Below are positions 1 to 5,249 of a stretch of 6,450 nucleotides of DNA, piece by piece. The notes under the pieces are model-generated. The model was given only the letters and a program-made list of their open reading frames with translations, searched no databases and was not told where the DNA came from. This DNA is from SURF-24 sp964537965 (GTDB taxonomy: Bacteria; Bacteroidota; Ignavibacteria; Ignavibacteriales; SURF-24), in contig CAZIDB010000255.1 of NCBI GenBank assembly GCA_964537965.1, positions 1 through 6,450 of the forward strand. The letters are read 5' to 3'. The translations under genes were made by a program, and so were the position numbers. Each line of letters begins with the position of its first letter. Position 1 is the stretch's first letter.

Positions 1-694
1 TACTATTGAATCCCTTGCCCAACAGTTTTCAAGAGAGGACTATTATTCCCAGGTTCATAACAGAAAAACAAAATACTTCTGGCAGGATATTGAAAAAACA
101 CTATCTGAGAATGGTGTTTCTCTTTCAGGGCTGAACATGTACGGAAGCAATTATCTGATGGAATCACTTAGCGAAATAAAATTTAGCAGATACGAGGGAA
201 TTATTGCGGGATTGAATTTCCGGTTAAACTATGAAAACAATTTCCATTCGGAGTTTTCAAGGATTGACGAACAATTTTTTACTTTAGCTAACGCATTCGT
301 TGAATTTGGTCATCAAATGAATCTGAACTCTCAGCTAAGAGGCAGACTTTCATTAAGCGGTGGGCCAAATATAACAAAGAATTCTGAGGTAAAACAAAAA
401 TATTTGGTTGAAGCATTTGTCGGTTATTATTATGAATTAACGGATAGAATCGTTACCTCAGTTACAGACAACTTTAATCTGTCATTCGAGAATAATGAAA
501 GTCAAAATAAAAATCTTCAGAATAATCTTAACTTTAATGTAAATTATTTTATTGAAGATCAGTTATCGTTGAATGCTTCGTATAGTCTATATTATAGAGA
601 AGTAAAATATCCCGAACAAAAAAATAAAAACAACAATAACAATGTCTCGTTAGGATTAACGTACTACATCGACAGGGCATTTATTTATCTGTAA
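1..694 (+). CDS. Probable outer-membrane beta-barrel protein, C-terminal part (5' end outside window)
   Basis: The frame is open from base 2 to the TAA at 692–694, giving 230 visible residues. The first ATG at 137 is therefore probably an internal Met (visible residue 46) and the gene begins left of the window. I do not recognise the family. After about 45 polar residues the protein becomes a series of alternating hydrophobic/polar stretches rich in Tyr, Phe, Asn and Ser, broken by turns with Asn, Asp and Gly (for example GLNFRLNYENN, LSLNASYSLYYRE and VSLGLTYYIDRAFIYL at the C-terminus). This is the look of transmembrane beta-strands of an outer-membrane barrel, and the aromatic C-terminal strand fits recognition by the BAM machinery. 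A Lys/Asn run near the end (KNKNNNNN) would be an exposed loop before the last strand. It is followed by a hairpin terminator and is not obviously linked to the tRNA–secG unit. The barrel reading is inferred from composition; ligand or role cannot be stated. Confidence 0.65.
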   Translation, partial: TIESLAQQFSREDYYSQVHNRKTKYFWQDIEKTLSENGVSLSGLNMYGSNYLMESLSEIKFSRYEGIIAGLNFRLNYENNFHSEFSRIDEQFFTLANAFVEFGHQMNLNSQLRGRLSLSGGPNITKNSEVKQKYLVEAFVGYYYELTDRIVTSVTDNFNLSFENNESQNKNLQNNLNFNVNYFIEDQLSLNASYSLYYREVKYPEQKNKNNNNNVSLGLTYYIDRAFIYL

Positions 695-739
695 GCTAAA
701 GCCGGATTAAGGCAAGACATTACCGGATAATTTCATTTA

Positions 740-775
740 AAAGGCTTGGGGAGGCCTTTAATTTTGTTTGTTTTT
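740..775 (+). terminator. Probable intrinsic terminator after the barrel gene
   Basis: A 6-bp stem (AAAGGC at 740–745 with GCCTTT at 754–759) closes an 8-base loop. It is followed by a T-rich tract interrupted by A and G (761–775). It lies 45 bases after the stop codon of the barrel gene. The stem is short, so termination may be partial. The sequence TAATTTTG at 759–766 overlaps it and resembles a Bacteroidota -7 box, which makes the assignment less certain. Confidence 0.45.
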
Positions 776-820
776 GAAAAATATAGCAGGATTTTTACTT
801 AAATGTTTGTTGTAATCTTA

Positions 821-852
821 TTTGGAAATTCCCACCTGCATCTATATATTTA
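821..852 (+). promoter_or_regulatory. Putative promoter for tRNA-Met and secG
   Basis: TTTG at 821–824 is followed after 20 bases by TATATTTA at 845–852. This matches seven of eight positions of the Bacteroidota -7 element TAnnTTTG, with a -33 TTTG at the expected distance. Transcription would start shortly before the tRNA 5' end at 874. The same 20-base spacing is seen in the promoter proposed for the zinc-ribbon gene. Motif matching only. Confidence 0.45.
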
Positions 853-873
853 AAACCCAAAATTAGTAAAAAT

Positions 874-950
874 GGCGGGGTAGCTCAGTAGGTTAGAGCA
901 GTGGAATCATAATCCACGTGTCGGGGGTTCGAATCCCTCCCCCGCTACCA
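874..950 (+). tRNA. tRNA-Met(CAU), elongator type, CCA encoded
   Basis: A full 77-base cloverleaf can be folded by eye. The acceptor stem is 874–880 with 940–946 and opens with a G·U pair. The D stem is 883–886 with 896–899. The anticodon stem is 901–905 with 913–917, with loop ATCATAA and anticodon CAT at 908–910. The T stem is 923–927 with 935–939 (one G·U pair) around TTCGAAT. The discriminator A is at 947 and the CCA end at 948–950 is encoded. It lacks the three G-C pairs at the base of the anticodon stem and the unpaired position 1 that mark initiator tRNA. tRNA-Ile2, whose C34 is modified to lysidine by TilS, also reads CAT in DNA, but the overall sequence, especially the GGCGGGGTAGCTCAG start and GGAATCATAATCC arm, resembles bacterial elongator tRNA-Met. 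The identity is likely but not certain. secG follows 19 bases later. Confidence 0.93.
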
Positions 951-969
951 AAATTTAGGAGAATTGTAA

Positions 970-1293
970 ATGTATACACTATTAACATCGTTTGCGGTAA
1001 TAATTGCCATAGTCTTGATAATAATTGTTCTTTTACAAGCCAGTAAAGGCGGCGGATTAGCCGGTACTTTTGGCGGATCAGGATTAGGTACAATGTTTGG
1101 CTCAAGAAGGACTGCAGATTTTCTAAGCAAATCCACCTGGTGGCTTGCAAGTACGCTGGTAATTTTAATATTGTTAATTAACTTATTCTTTTTACCAAGT
1201 GCAGCAAATCTTGATGATAAGGAAAGCGTTATTCAATCAAGACAAAGTGTTCCAACGCAGCCATCATTACCACAGCAAACACCGCAAAAGTAA
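970..1293 (+). CDS. secG: Protein-export membrane protein SecG
   Basis: SecG is the small third subunit of the SecYEG translocon in the inner membrane. It assists SecA-driven export of unfolded proteins. The 107-residue product has the family layout: transmembrane segment 1 at about 3–22, then the conserved cytoplasmic loop LLQASKGGGLAGTFGGSG (21–38) continuing into LGTMFGSRRTADFLSKSTW (39–57), then transmembrane segment 2 at about 57–75. A polar tail rich in Gln, Pro and Ser (88–107) is unlikely to be conserved. The ATG at 970 is preceded by AGGAG at 957–961 with 8 bases between, which fixes the start. The gene lies 19 bases behind the tRNA-Met CCA end with no room for a separate promoter, so it is probably made from a tRNA–mRNA precursor cleaved at the tRNA 3' end. 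A strong terminator follows. The size is within the usual 70–130 residues. Confidence 0.95.
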   Translation: MYTLLTSFAVIIAIVLIIIVLLQASKGGGLAGTFGGSGLGTMFGSRRTADFLSKSTWWLASTLVILILLINLFFLPSAANLDDKESVIQSRQSVPTQPSLPQQTPQK

Positions 1294-1311
1294 AATAACT
1301 TTTAGTCTAAT

Positions 1312-1341
1312 AAAACCCATCCATTACCGGATGGGTTTTTT
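1312..1341 (+). terminator. Strong intrinsic terminator after secG, possibly two-way
   Basis: An 11-bp perfect stem (1312–1322 with 1329–1339; core ACCCATCC/GGATGGGT) has a 6-base loop ATTACC and runs into six T at 1336–1341. It lies 18 bases after the secG stop. The A run at 1312–1315 gives a short T run on the other strand, so it may also help stop the convergent dacB transcript, which ends at 1367. Confidence 0.88.
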
Positions 1342-1366
1342 GTTTTAAACCCTATTGAATTTCCGT

Positions 1367-2761
1367 TTATAGTAATTGAATAATTCTGTCCGCAACATTT
1401 TTGTATGTTCTTGAGTTTGAACGGCTGAACTCGAAGATTATACTTACAATCAAGTCTTTTCCTTCACTGGATTTCAAATAACCGGAGAGAGAGATTACTC
1501 CGTGTAATGAACCGGTTTTACCATGAAAATTATTTTCAGCATTTGTTCCGATTAACCTGTTTCTTAATGTTCCGTCTCTTCCTGCTATTGAAAGGGAATT
1601 ATAATAATCAAAATAAACAGAGGGATTCCGGTATATTCTTTCAAGCAGGTTAACGATAGTTAAAGGAGAAACGTTATTCGAATGCGATAAACCGGAACCA
1701 TCTACTATTACAGTTCCTCCGGTAAATATATGATTCTCATTCAGGTAACTGAGAATTGCCTGCGTCGAATAAAATGAGTTTCCCTGTTTATCACTGTAAA
1801 AAGCCCCCAGAGTTTTAAATAAACACTCAGCTAAGTAATTATCGCTCCTTTTATTTACTATACTAATCAGGTTTCTTAACAGGATTGATTTATCGCAGAG
1901 TTCATTAACTACCTCAGGCGCTGCACCTGTTGTAACTTCATTTGAAAAAGTAATACCTTCTTTCAGTAATTTATCTTTTAAAAATAAGGCCGCAAAGAGA
2001 GGTGGGTTTTCAATTTCAATTGAATAATTTCCGCTTCTTCCTCTTCTTAATCCTCCGCTTAATATAATTTCATATTTTCCGTTATTAAAAGATTGAGAGA
2101 TTCTAACCGAAGATTTTCTTCTTGTAACTTTGGCCAGATTTTTAATAATGAAAAGGTCCGACGAGATATTAAGAGAATATCGCAAAGCTGCACCTGTCTT
2201 ACCGACTGCACTACAGTTTATATAAATTTTATTCCTGTTTATAACTATTGCTGAAACCGGTGGTAAAGGATCAACGTCTGGTTCATCCATTATCCAGTCG
2301 CTTCTTTTATATTCGTTATCGAAGTATGTATCATCCCCGATTATATTTCCTTTTATTTCTTTTATACCAATCGCTTTTAATTTATAAACGAGTGAATCAA
2401 GGTCGGAATCTGAGAACAGGGAATTGCCATATCCTTTGATAAAAAGATTTCCATTAATAATCCCATCATTAATATTAAAATCATCTGTAAGTAATTTTGT
2501 TGATAGCCTGTGATCTCCACCCATTAAAGCAAAGGCAACAGCGGTTGTAAAAAGTTTTGTATTCGAAGCGGGTTTTATTGGTGAGTAAATATTTTTACTT
2601 ATAATAGTGTCTTTAAGAATGGGATCATAAATCAAGATTCCATACTTAGTATTCTTCGGGAGTCCTTCTAGAATATTATTAATTCTTTGAGATAAATCAT
2701 TCTGAGCAGGGTATAATAAAAAATTTATAATGAAAATAAGTGCTGATATTCGTTTTGTCAT
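1367..2761 (-). CDS. dacB: D-alanyl-D-alanine carboxypeptidase/endopeptidase, PBP4 (DacB) type, peptidase family S13
   Basis: DacB-type enzymes act in the periplasm. They remove the terminal D-Ala from peptidoglycan stem peptides and can cut D-Ala–mDAP cross-links. The 464-residue product has all three penicillin-binding motifs: SNTK (66–69) with the nucleophile Ser66, SDN (306–308) and KTG (415–417). It also has the family sequence DGSGLS (354–359) followed by a conserved-looking NNVSP (362–366). The long stretch between the first two motifs (about 85–290) matches the inserted domains that set S13 enzymes apart from DacA-type proteins. The N-terminus (KR, then a hydrophobic stretch to about 18) is a signal peptide without a lipobox. 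Length fits the family (about 450–500). No SD is visible before the ATG, where the leader is A+T-rich (TGTAAAACAAAAT). The gene stands alone, convergent with secG and divergent from the LOG gene. A weak -7-like box, TATATTTC, reads on the minus strand at 2797–2790, but I see no matching -33. Confidence 0.94.
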   Translation of the reverse strand: MTKRISALIFIINFLLYPAQNDLSQRINNILEGLPKNTKYGILIYDPILKDTIISKNIYSPIKPASNTKLFTTAVAFALMGGDHRLSTKLLTDDFNINDGIINGNLFIKGYGNSLFSDSDLDSLVYKLKAIGIKEIKGNIIGDDTYFDNEYKRSDWIMDEPDVDPLPPVSAIVINRNKIYINCSAVGKTGAALRYSLNISSDLFIIKNLAKVTRRKSSVRISQSFNNGKYEIILSGGLRRGRSGNYSIEIENPPLFAALFLKDKLLKEGITFSNEVTTGAAPEVVNELCDKSILLRNLISIVNKRSDNYLAECLFKTLGAFYSDKQGNSFYSTQAILSYLNENHIFTGGTVIVDGSGLSHSNNVSPLTIVNLLERIYRNPSVYFDYYNSLSIAGRDGTLRNRLIGTNAENNFHGKTGSLHGVISLSGYLKSSEGKDLIVSIIFEFSRSNSRTYKNVADRIIQLL

Positions 2762-2871
2762 ATTTTGTTTTACAGTAAAAATTGATGCCGAAATATATTT
2801 AAAATTATTGGTTAATAATCGTTTAAAATTTTTCTTCCTTAATTATCAAAGAAATTTTATCTTCTTATTAT

Positions 2872-2879
2872 TATCTTTG
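2872..2879 (+). promoter_or_regulatory. Putative -7 promoter box for the LOG-family gene
   Basis: TATCTTTG is a full match to the Bacteroidota -7 consensus TAnnTTTG, 22 bases before the ATG at 2902. No clear TTTG or TTG lies about 20 bases upstream, so the -33 element is missing or weak. An SD-like GAGG at 2893–2896 follows before the start codon. Confidence 0.42.
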
Positions 2880-2901
2880 CACAAAGTTTAAAGAGGAATA
2901 A

Positions 2902-3750
2902 ATGAATAACTCAAAAACTCCGGTTAAAGCTTATAAGAATCCGGATTTTCTAAACTCTGCTGACGGACGTTCAATAAGAATCCTATCTGAGTTTTTAGAA
3001 CCAAGAGCACGGTTCGATAAAAATAAAATTATCGATACAATTGTAATGTTTGGTTCCGCACGCTTCAAATCAAGAAAAGAAGCGTTAAAAGAATATAATG
3101 AAATTAAAAAGCTTGACCCCAAAAAAGTTTCCAGCTTTCCTCAAAAATTACGGCAGGCACAACGAATGGTTGAGATGTCTAAATACTATGAAGATGCTGT
3201 TGATTTGTCTAAGAAGCTTACTGAGTGGTCATTAAATTTATCTACAGAAAAAAACAGGTTTATAATCTGCAGTGGAGGCGGACCTGGAATAATGGAAGCC
3301 GCAAATAAAGGTGCTAAACTTGCAGGTGGTTATTCAATCGGCTTGAACATTAGTATCCCGTTTGAACAGTTTGTAAATAAATATGTACCACCGGAATTAG
3401 CTTTTGAGTTCCATTACTTTTTTATGAGGAAGTTCTGGTTTGTTTATCTTGCAAAAGCATTAATAGTTTTTCCTGGTGGTTTTGGTACACTTGATGAATT
3501 TATGGAAGTGTTAACACTGCTACAGACAGGTAAGATTAAGAAACATATGTTGCTTATTATATATGATGAAAAGTACTGGAAGAAAATTTTAAACTTTGAT
3601 GCGCTTATTGAATACGGGACGATTAACGCAGAGGATTTAAAACTGTTAAACTTTTGTCATACAACAGATGAAGCGTTTGAATTGATAAAAAAGCATTTTG
3701 AAAAGCATTACCTTAAGAAGGAACAGGCCAACCCTTTGATTTCTTTGTAA
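2902..3750 (+). CDS. LOG-family (lysine decarboxylase-like) Rossmann-fold protein
   Basis: The protein belongs to the LOG superfamily. Characterised members are phosphoribohydrolases that cut nucleoside 5'-monophosphates at the N-glycosidic bond, releasing free base (cytokinins in plants and some bacteria) plus ribose 5-phosphate. The old label 'lysine decarboxylase' is misleading. Visible motifs in this 282-residue product are FGSAR (50–54), SGGGPGIMEAAN (124–135), MRK (175–177) and the signature PGGFGTLDE (191–199). Arg176 and Glu199 correspond to the catalytic Arg and Glu. It is longer than the usual 180–200-residue LOG enzyme. There is an N-terminal extension of about 45 residues and a charged, probably helical segment (55–115) between the first two motifs, a form common in bacterial paralogues of unknown substrate. 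The ATG at 2902 has GAGG 5 bases upstream. It is monocistronic, divergent from dacB and convergent with rpsU. The exact substrate cannot be told from sequence. Confidence 0.9.
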   Translation: MNNSKTPVKAYKNPDFLNSADGRSIRILSEFLEPRARFDKNKIIDTIVMFGSARFKSRKEALKEYNEIKKLDPKKVSSFPQKLRQAQRMVEMSKYYEDAVDLSKKLTEWSLNLSTEKNRFIICSGGGPGIMEAANKGAKLAGGYSIGLNISIPFEQFVNKYVPPELAFEFHYFFMRKFWFVYLAKALIVFPGGFGTLDEFMEVLTLLQTGKIKKHMLLIIYDEKYWKKILNFDALIEYGTINAEDLKLLNFCHTTDEAFELIKKHFEKHYLKKEQANPLISL

Positions 3751-3771
3751 ATAATTATGGTTTAAAACAGA

Positions 3772-3802
3772 AGAGAGATTAATCATAAGGATTAATCTCT
3801 CT
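3772..3802. terminator. Long inverted repeat between convergent genes, probable shared terminator
   Basis: A perfect 13-bp stem (3772–3784 with 3790–3802; arm AGAGAGATTAATC) with a 5-base loop sits between the stop of the LOG gene (3750) and the stop of rpsU (3823). On the minus strand it is followed within a few bases by a TTTT run (from TTTTAAA), which suits rpsU. On the plus strand it is followed by A, not T, so termination of the LOG transcript there would be weak or need processing. Confidence 0.65.
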
Positions 3803-3822
3803 AAAAATGCGAAGGGACAACT

Positions 3823-4017
3823 TTATTCGAACTGAGCGGTTTCCCGGCTTGCTCTTCTTTGCGCTTTCAAACGTTCCATTCTTTTTTCAATAGACGGCTT
3901 AACAAAAAAAGTACGTTTCTTGAATTCCTTTAACACACCAGAGCGCTCATATTTTTTCTTAAATCTCTTAAGTGCTTTATCGATTGATTCGTTTTCCTGC
4001 AGAATAATACCTACCAA
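3823..4017 (-). CDS. rpsU: Small ribosomal subunit protein bS21
   Basis: bS21 binds the 30S platform near the 3' end of 16S rRNA, close to the anti-SD, and helps initiation. The 64-residue product carries the family core: ENESIDKALKRFKKKYERSG (8–27), then LKEFKKRTFFVKPS (29–42), then a basic helix ending in RRAS. It is highly basic and of normal length (58–71). The start codon is TTG at 4017–4015. The in-frame TGA two codons upstream (4023–4021) rules out an earlier start, and no ATG or GTG lies near. The SD is strong and extended: AAAGGAAGGTGA on the minus strand at 4032–4021. The gene begins 15 bases after the zinc-ribbon gene's stop and is surely in the same transcript. The weak start codon and strong SD could serve translational control of bS21 level; that is inference. 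A 13-bp hairpin follows. Confidence 0.95.
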   Translation of the reverse strand: MVGIILQENESIDKALKRFKKKYERSGVLKEFKKRTFFVKPSIEKRMERLKAQRRASRETAQFE

Positions 4018-4020
4018 AGT

Positions 4021-4032
4021 TCACCTTCCTTT
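4021..4032 (-). promoter_or_regulatory. Extended Shine-Dalgarno of rpsU deciding a TTG start
   Basis: The minus-strand sequence AAAGGAAGGTGA fills most of the 15-base gap before rpsU. AGGTGA can pair with the UCACCU of the 16S rRNA tail, and GGAAGG (4029–4024) lies 6 bases before the TTG. Its last three bases are an in-frame TGA, which fixes the TTG at 4017 as the start. Confidence 0.7.
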
Positions 4033-4395
4033 TTATGAAGTAATGGATTCAATTAATTTTTTTTGACCTAATTTCTGAAATTCAACTGTAATTGCATTAC
4101 GTGCTTTGCCAACAACTTTACCGTAATCATTCCAGCCTTTATGATATATAGATTCGCCAAGAACATAAGTCCTTTGCGGTGAATATTCCGAAAAATTTTC
4201 GGAATCAACTTCCGTATCAATTTCTTTTTCGGTTGGGGCAGGGTTATAATCTACCACAACCTTTTGGCGGCATTTTTTACATTTTGCCCATCTTTTATTC
4301 ACATTTCCAAAGACTGGTATGTCTCCGCCTAATTCCATCTTAGTAACATTTCCACAAACAGTACAAAACGCTTCAATATTTTTTATTCGTGCCAT
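4033..4395 (-). CDS. Small zinc-ribbon protein with SH3-like C-terminal module, function unknown
   Basis: I do not recognise a named gene. The 120-residue product has two parts. The N-terminal part has two CxxC knuckles, C11–C14 and C39–C42, 24 residues apart, with a basic patch between and after them (KRWAKCKKCRQK), a likely zinc ribbon. After an acidic linker (about 55–70) comes a module at 76–116 (YVLGESIYHKGWNDYGKVVG, then ITVEFQKLGQKKLIE). This resembles the short SH3/Tudor-like barrels of DUF3553 or CarD-type domains (pattern: G-x-x-I-x-H-x-x-x-x-x-G-x-V-x-x, then I-x-V-x-F, then K-x-L), which often contact nucleic acid or RNA polymerase. The start is taken at the ATG 4395–4393, since GAAGGA sits 6 bases upstream and a good promoter lies just before it. 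The longer frame from 4449 would include that promoter. rpsU follows 15 bases downstream in one operon, hinting at a link to transcription or translation. Confidence 0.82.
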   Translation of the reverse strand: MARIKNIEAFCTVCGNVTKMELGGDIPVFGNVNKRWAKCKKCRQKVVVDYNPAPTEKEIDTEVDSENFSEYSPQRTYVLGESIYHKGWNDYGKVVGKARNAITVEFQKLGQKKLIESITS

Positions 4396-4610
4396 TAAAA
4401 ATCCTTCATTTCGACTGACAAAATTAGTGAAAAATTTATTTCCATCCAAACATTTGGCGGGTTATATATCTGTGCTATCCAAAATGTACAATTAGAGCTT
4501 AAAATGGCAGTATTTCTTTCATTTTTGTGGTAATAATAAATTGCAATCAGGGATAAAAATCTGGTCAGTTTTGGTAATAATATGGTTAGTATTAAAGAGA
4601 GATAATCGGA
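4396..4610. other. Largest intergenic gap, 215 bases
   Basis: It lies between the ECF sigma gene and the zinc-ribbon gene, both on the minus strand. Apart from the promoter at 4419–4450 I see no ORF with coding character, no convincing terminator hairpin for the sigma gene and no RNA gene. A small RNA or long 3' leader cannot be excluded by eye. Confidence 0.5.
4419..4450 (-). promoter_or_regulatory. Putative promoter of the zinc-ribbon–rpsU operon
   Basis: On the minus strand, TTTG at 4450–4447 is followed after 20 bases by TAATTTTG at 4426–4419. This is a full match to the Bacteroidota -33/-7 promoter pattern. Transcription would start about 15–20 bases before the ATG at 4395. It is the best promoter match in the window. 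Confidence 0.6.
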
Positions 4611-5195
4611 TTAAACATAACCTTTTGCTTCAGCATATTTATGAAGTCTTACATACAGCATTTTTCTTGCACGGTGTAACCTGGACCTTACTGTACCGAT
4701 TGGACAATCCACAAAGTCAGCTATTTCTTCGTAAGTAAATCCTTCTATGTCGCTTAAAATAATTACTGTCCTGAAATCCTCCGGAAGTGAAGATATTGCT
4801 TCTGAGATTTGGTCATCGAGAAGGTTTCCAAAAACATCTTCGGCAAGGTGTGAGGATTTTACTTCCGATGCTTTAATGTTCTCATAGAAGTTTTCTATAT
4901 CATCATAGTCAACCCTGTTTGGGGCTTTCTTAACTTTCCGGTATTCGTTTATGTAGGAGTTCTTTAAGATTCTGAACAGCCAGGCTTTGGCGTTTGTACC
5001 TTTTTCAAATTTATCAAAGAAGCGGAAAGCTTTTAAATAGGTTTCCTGCACCAAATCGTCTGCATCATCTGCATCACCGGTCATCCTAAGAGCAAAATTA
5101 TACAAAGCATTCATATGAGGAATTGCTTCCTTCTCAAAATCAGCGTATTTAATTCGCTCCTCTTCCGGTAAATTGGAATTTGGAATTGATACCAT
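4611..5195 (-). CDS. ECF (group 4) RNA polymerase sigma factor, SigR/SigH-like
   Basis: The protein directs RNA polymerase to a special promoter set. It has 194 residues and only the two core sigma domains. Region 2 is at about 18–90, with DDADDLVQETYLKAFRFFD (43–61) and FRILKNSYINEYRK (74–87). Region 4 is at about 125–186, with SSLPEDFRTVIILSDIEG (135–152) and the helix-turn-helix FTYEEIADFVDCPIGTVRSR (153–172). The ETYLKAFR, KAWLFRILKN and CPIGTVRSRLHRAR wording is close to actinobacterial SigR/SigH (thiol-oxidative stress) and related ECF proteins, but that role is not proven here. An acidic linker (about 94–124) joins the domains. The ATG at 5195 has AAAGG 13 bases upstream, a wide spacing. 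No anti-sigma gene lies on either side: 54 bases upstream is the M14 peptidase gene, which may share its transcript, and downstream is a 215-base gap. It could be controlled by a distant anti-sigma or at transcription. Confidence 0.92.
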   Translation of the reverse strand: MVSIPNSNLPEEERIKYADFEKEAIPHMNALYNFALRMTGDADDADDLVQETYLKAFRFFDKFEKGTNAKAWLFRILKNSYINEYRKVKKAPNRVDYDDIENFYENIKASEVKSSHLAEDVFGNLLDDQISEAISSLPEDFRTVIILSDIEGFTYEEIADFVDCPIGTVRSRLHRARKMLYVRLHKYAEAKGYV

Positions 5196-5249
5196 TTAAA
5201 AACTAAAACCTTTCTAAGTTATAAAAAAGATGCAGAATAAGCCTCAACT

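Noticed and set aside
874..950. Initiator tRNA-fMet or tRNA-Ile2 instead of elongator tRNA-Met
   Set aside because: The anticodon stem lacks the GGG/CCC pairs and position 1 is paired, against an initiator. The overall sequence resembles elongator tRNA-Met more than Ile2, though Ile2 is not fully excluded.
893..1150. Two minus-strand ORFs (893–1150 and 945–1136) opposite the tRNA and secG
   Set aside because: They are the reverse complement of the tRNA and secG, have no SD, and their composition is that of antisense shadows.
2204..2206. Second KTG in DacB (residues 188–190) as the active-site motif
   Set aside because: It lies before SDN and within the inserted domains. The true motif order is SNTK, SDN, KTG(415–417).
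2248..2439. Plus-strand ORF of 63 residues inside dacB
   Set aside because: Antisense shadow of a well-supported gene.
2931..3122. Minus-strand ORF of 63 residues inside the LOG gene
   Set aside because: Antisense shadow of a well-supported gene.
4396..4449. Upstream start of the zinc-ribbon gene at 4449 (18 extra residues)
   Set aside because: The extra residues do not resemble the rest of the protein, no SD precedes them, and the region holds a promoter match. The ATG at 4395 has a good SD.
4541..4738. Plus-strand ORF of 65 residues
   Set aside because: It runs mostly antisense to the conserved region 4 of the ECF sigma gene and has no SD or recognisable motif.
5167..5190. Short tandem TTGGAATT repeats, as a possible sigma-factor operator
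   Set aside because: They lie within the first codons of the ECF gene and are explained by Asn/Ser/Ile/Pro codons. Two copies are not enough to call a regulatory site.
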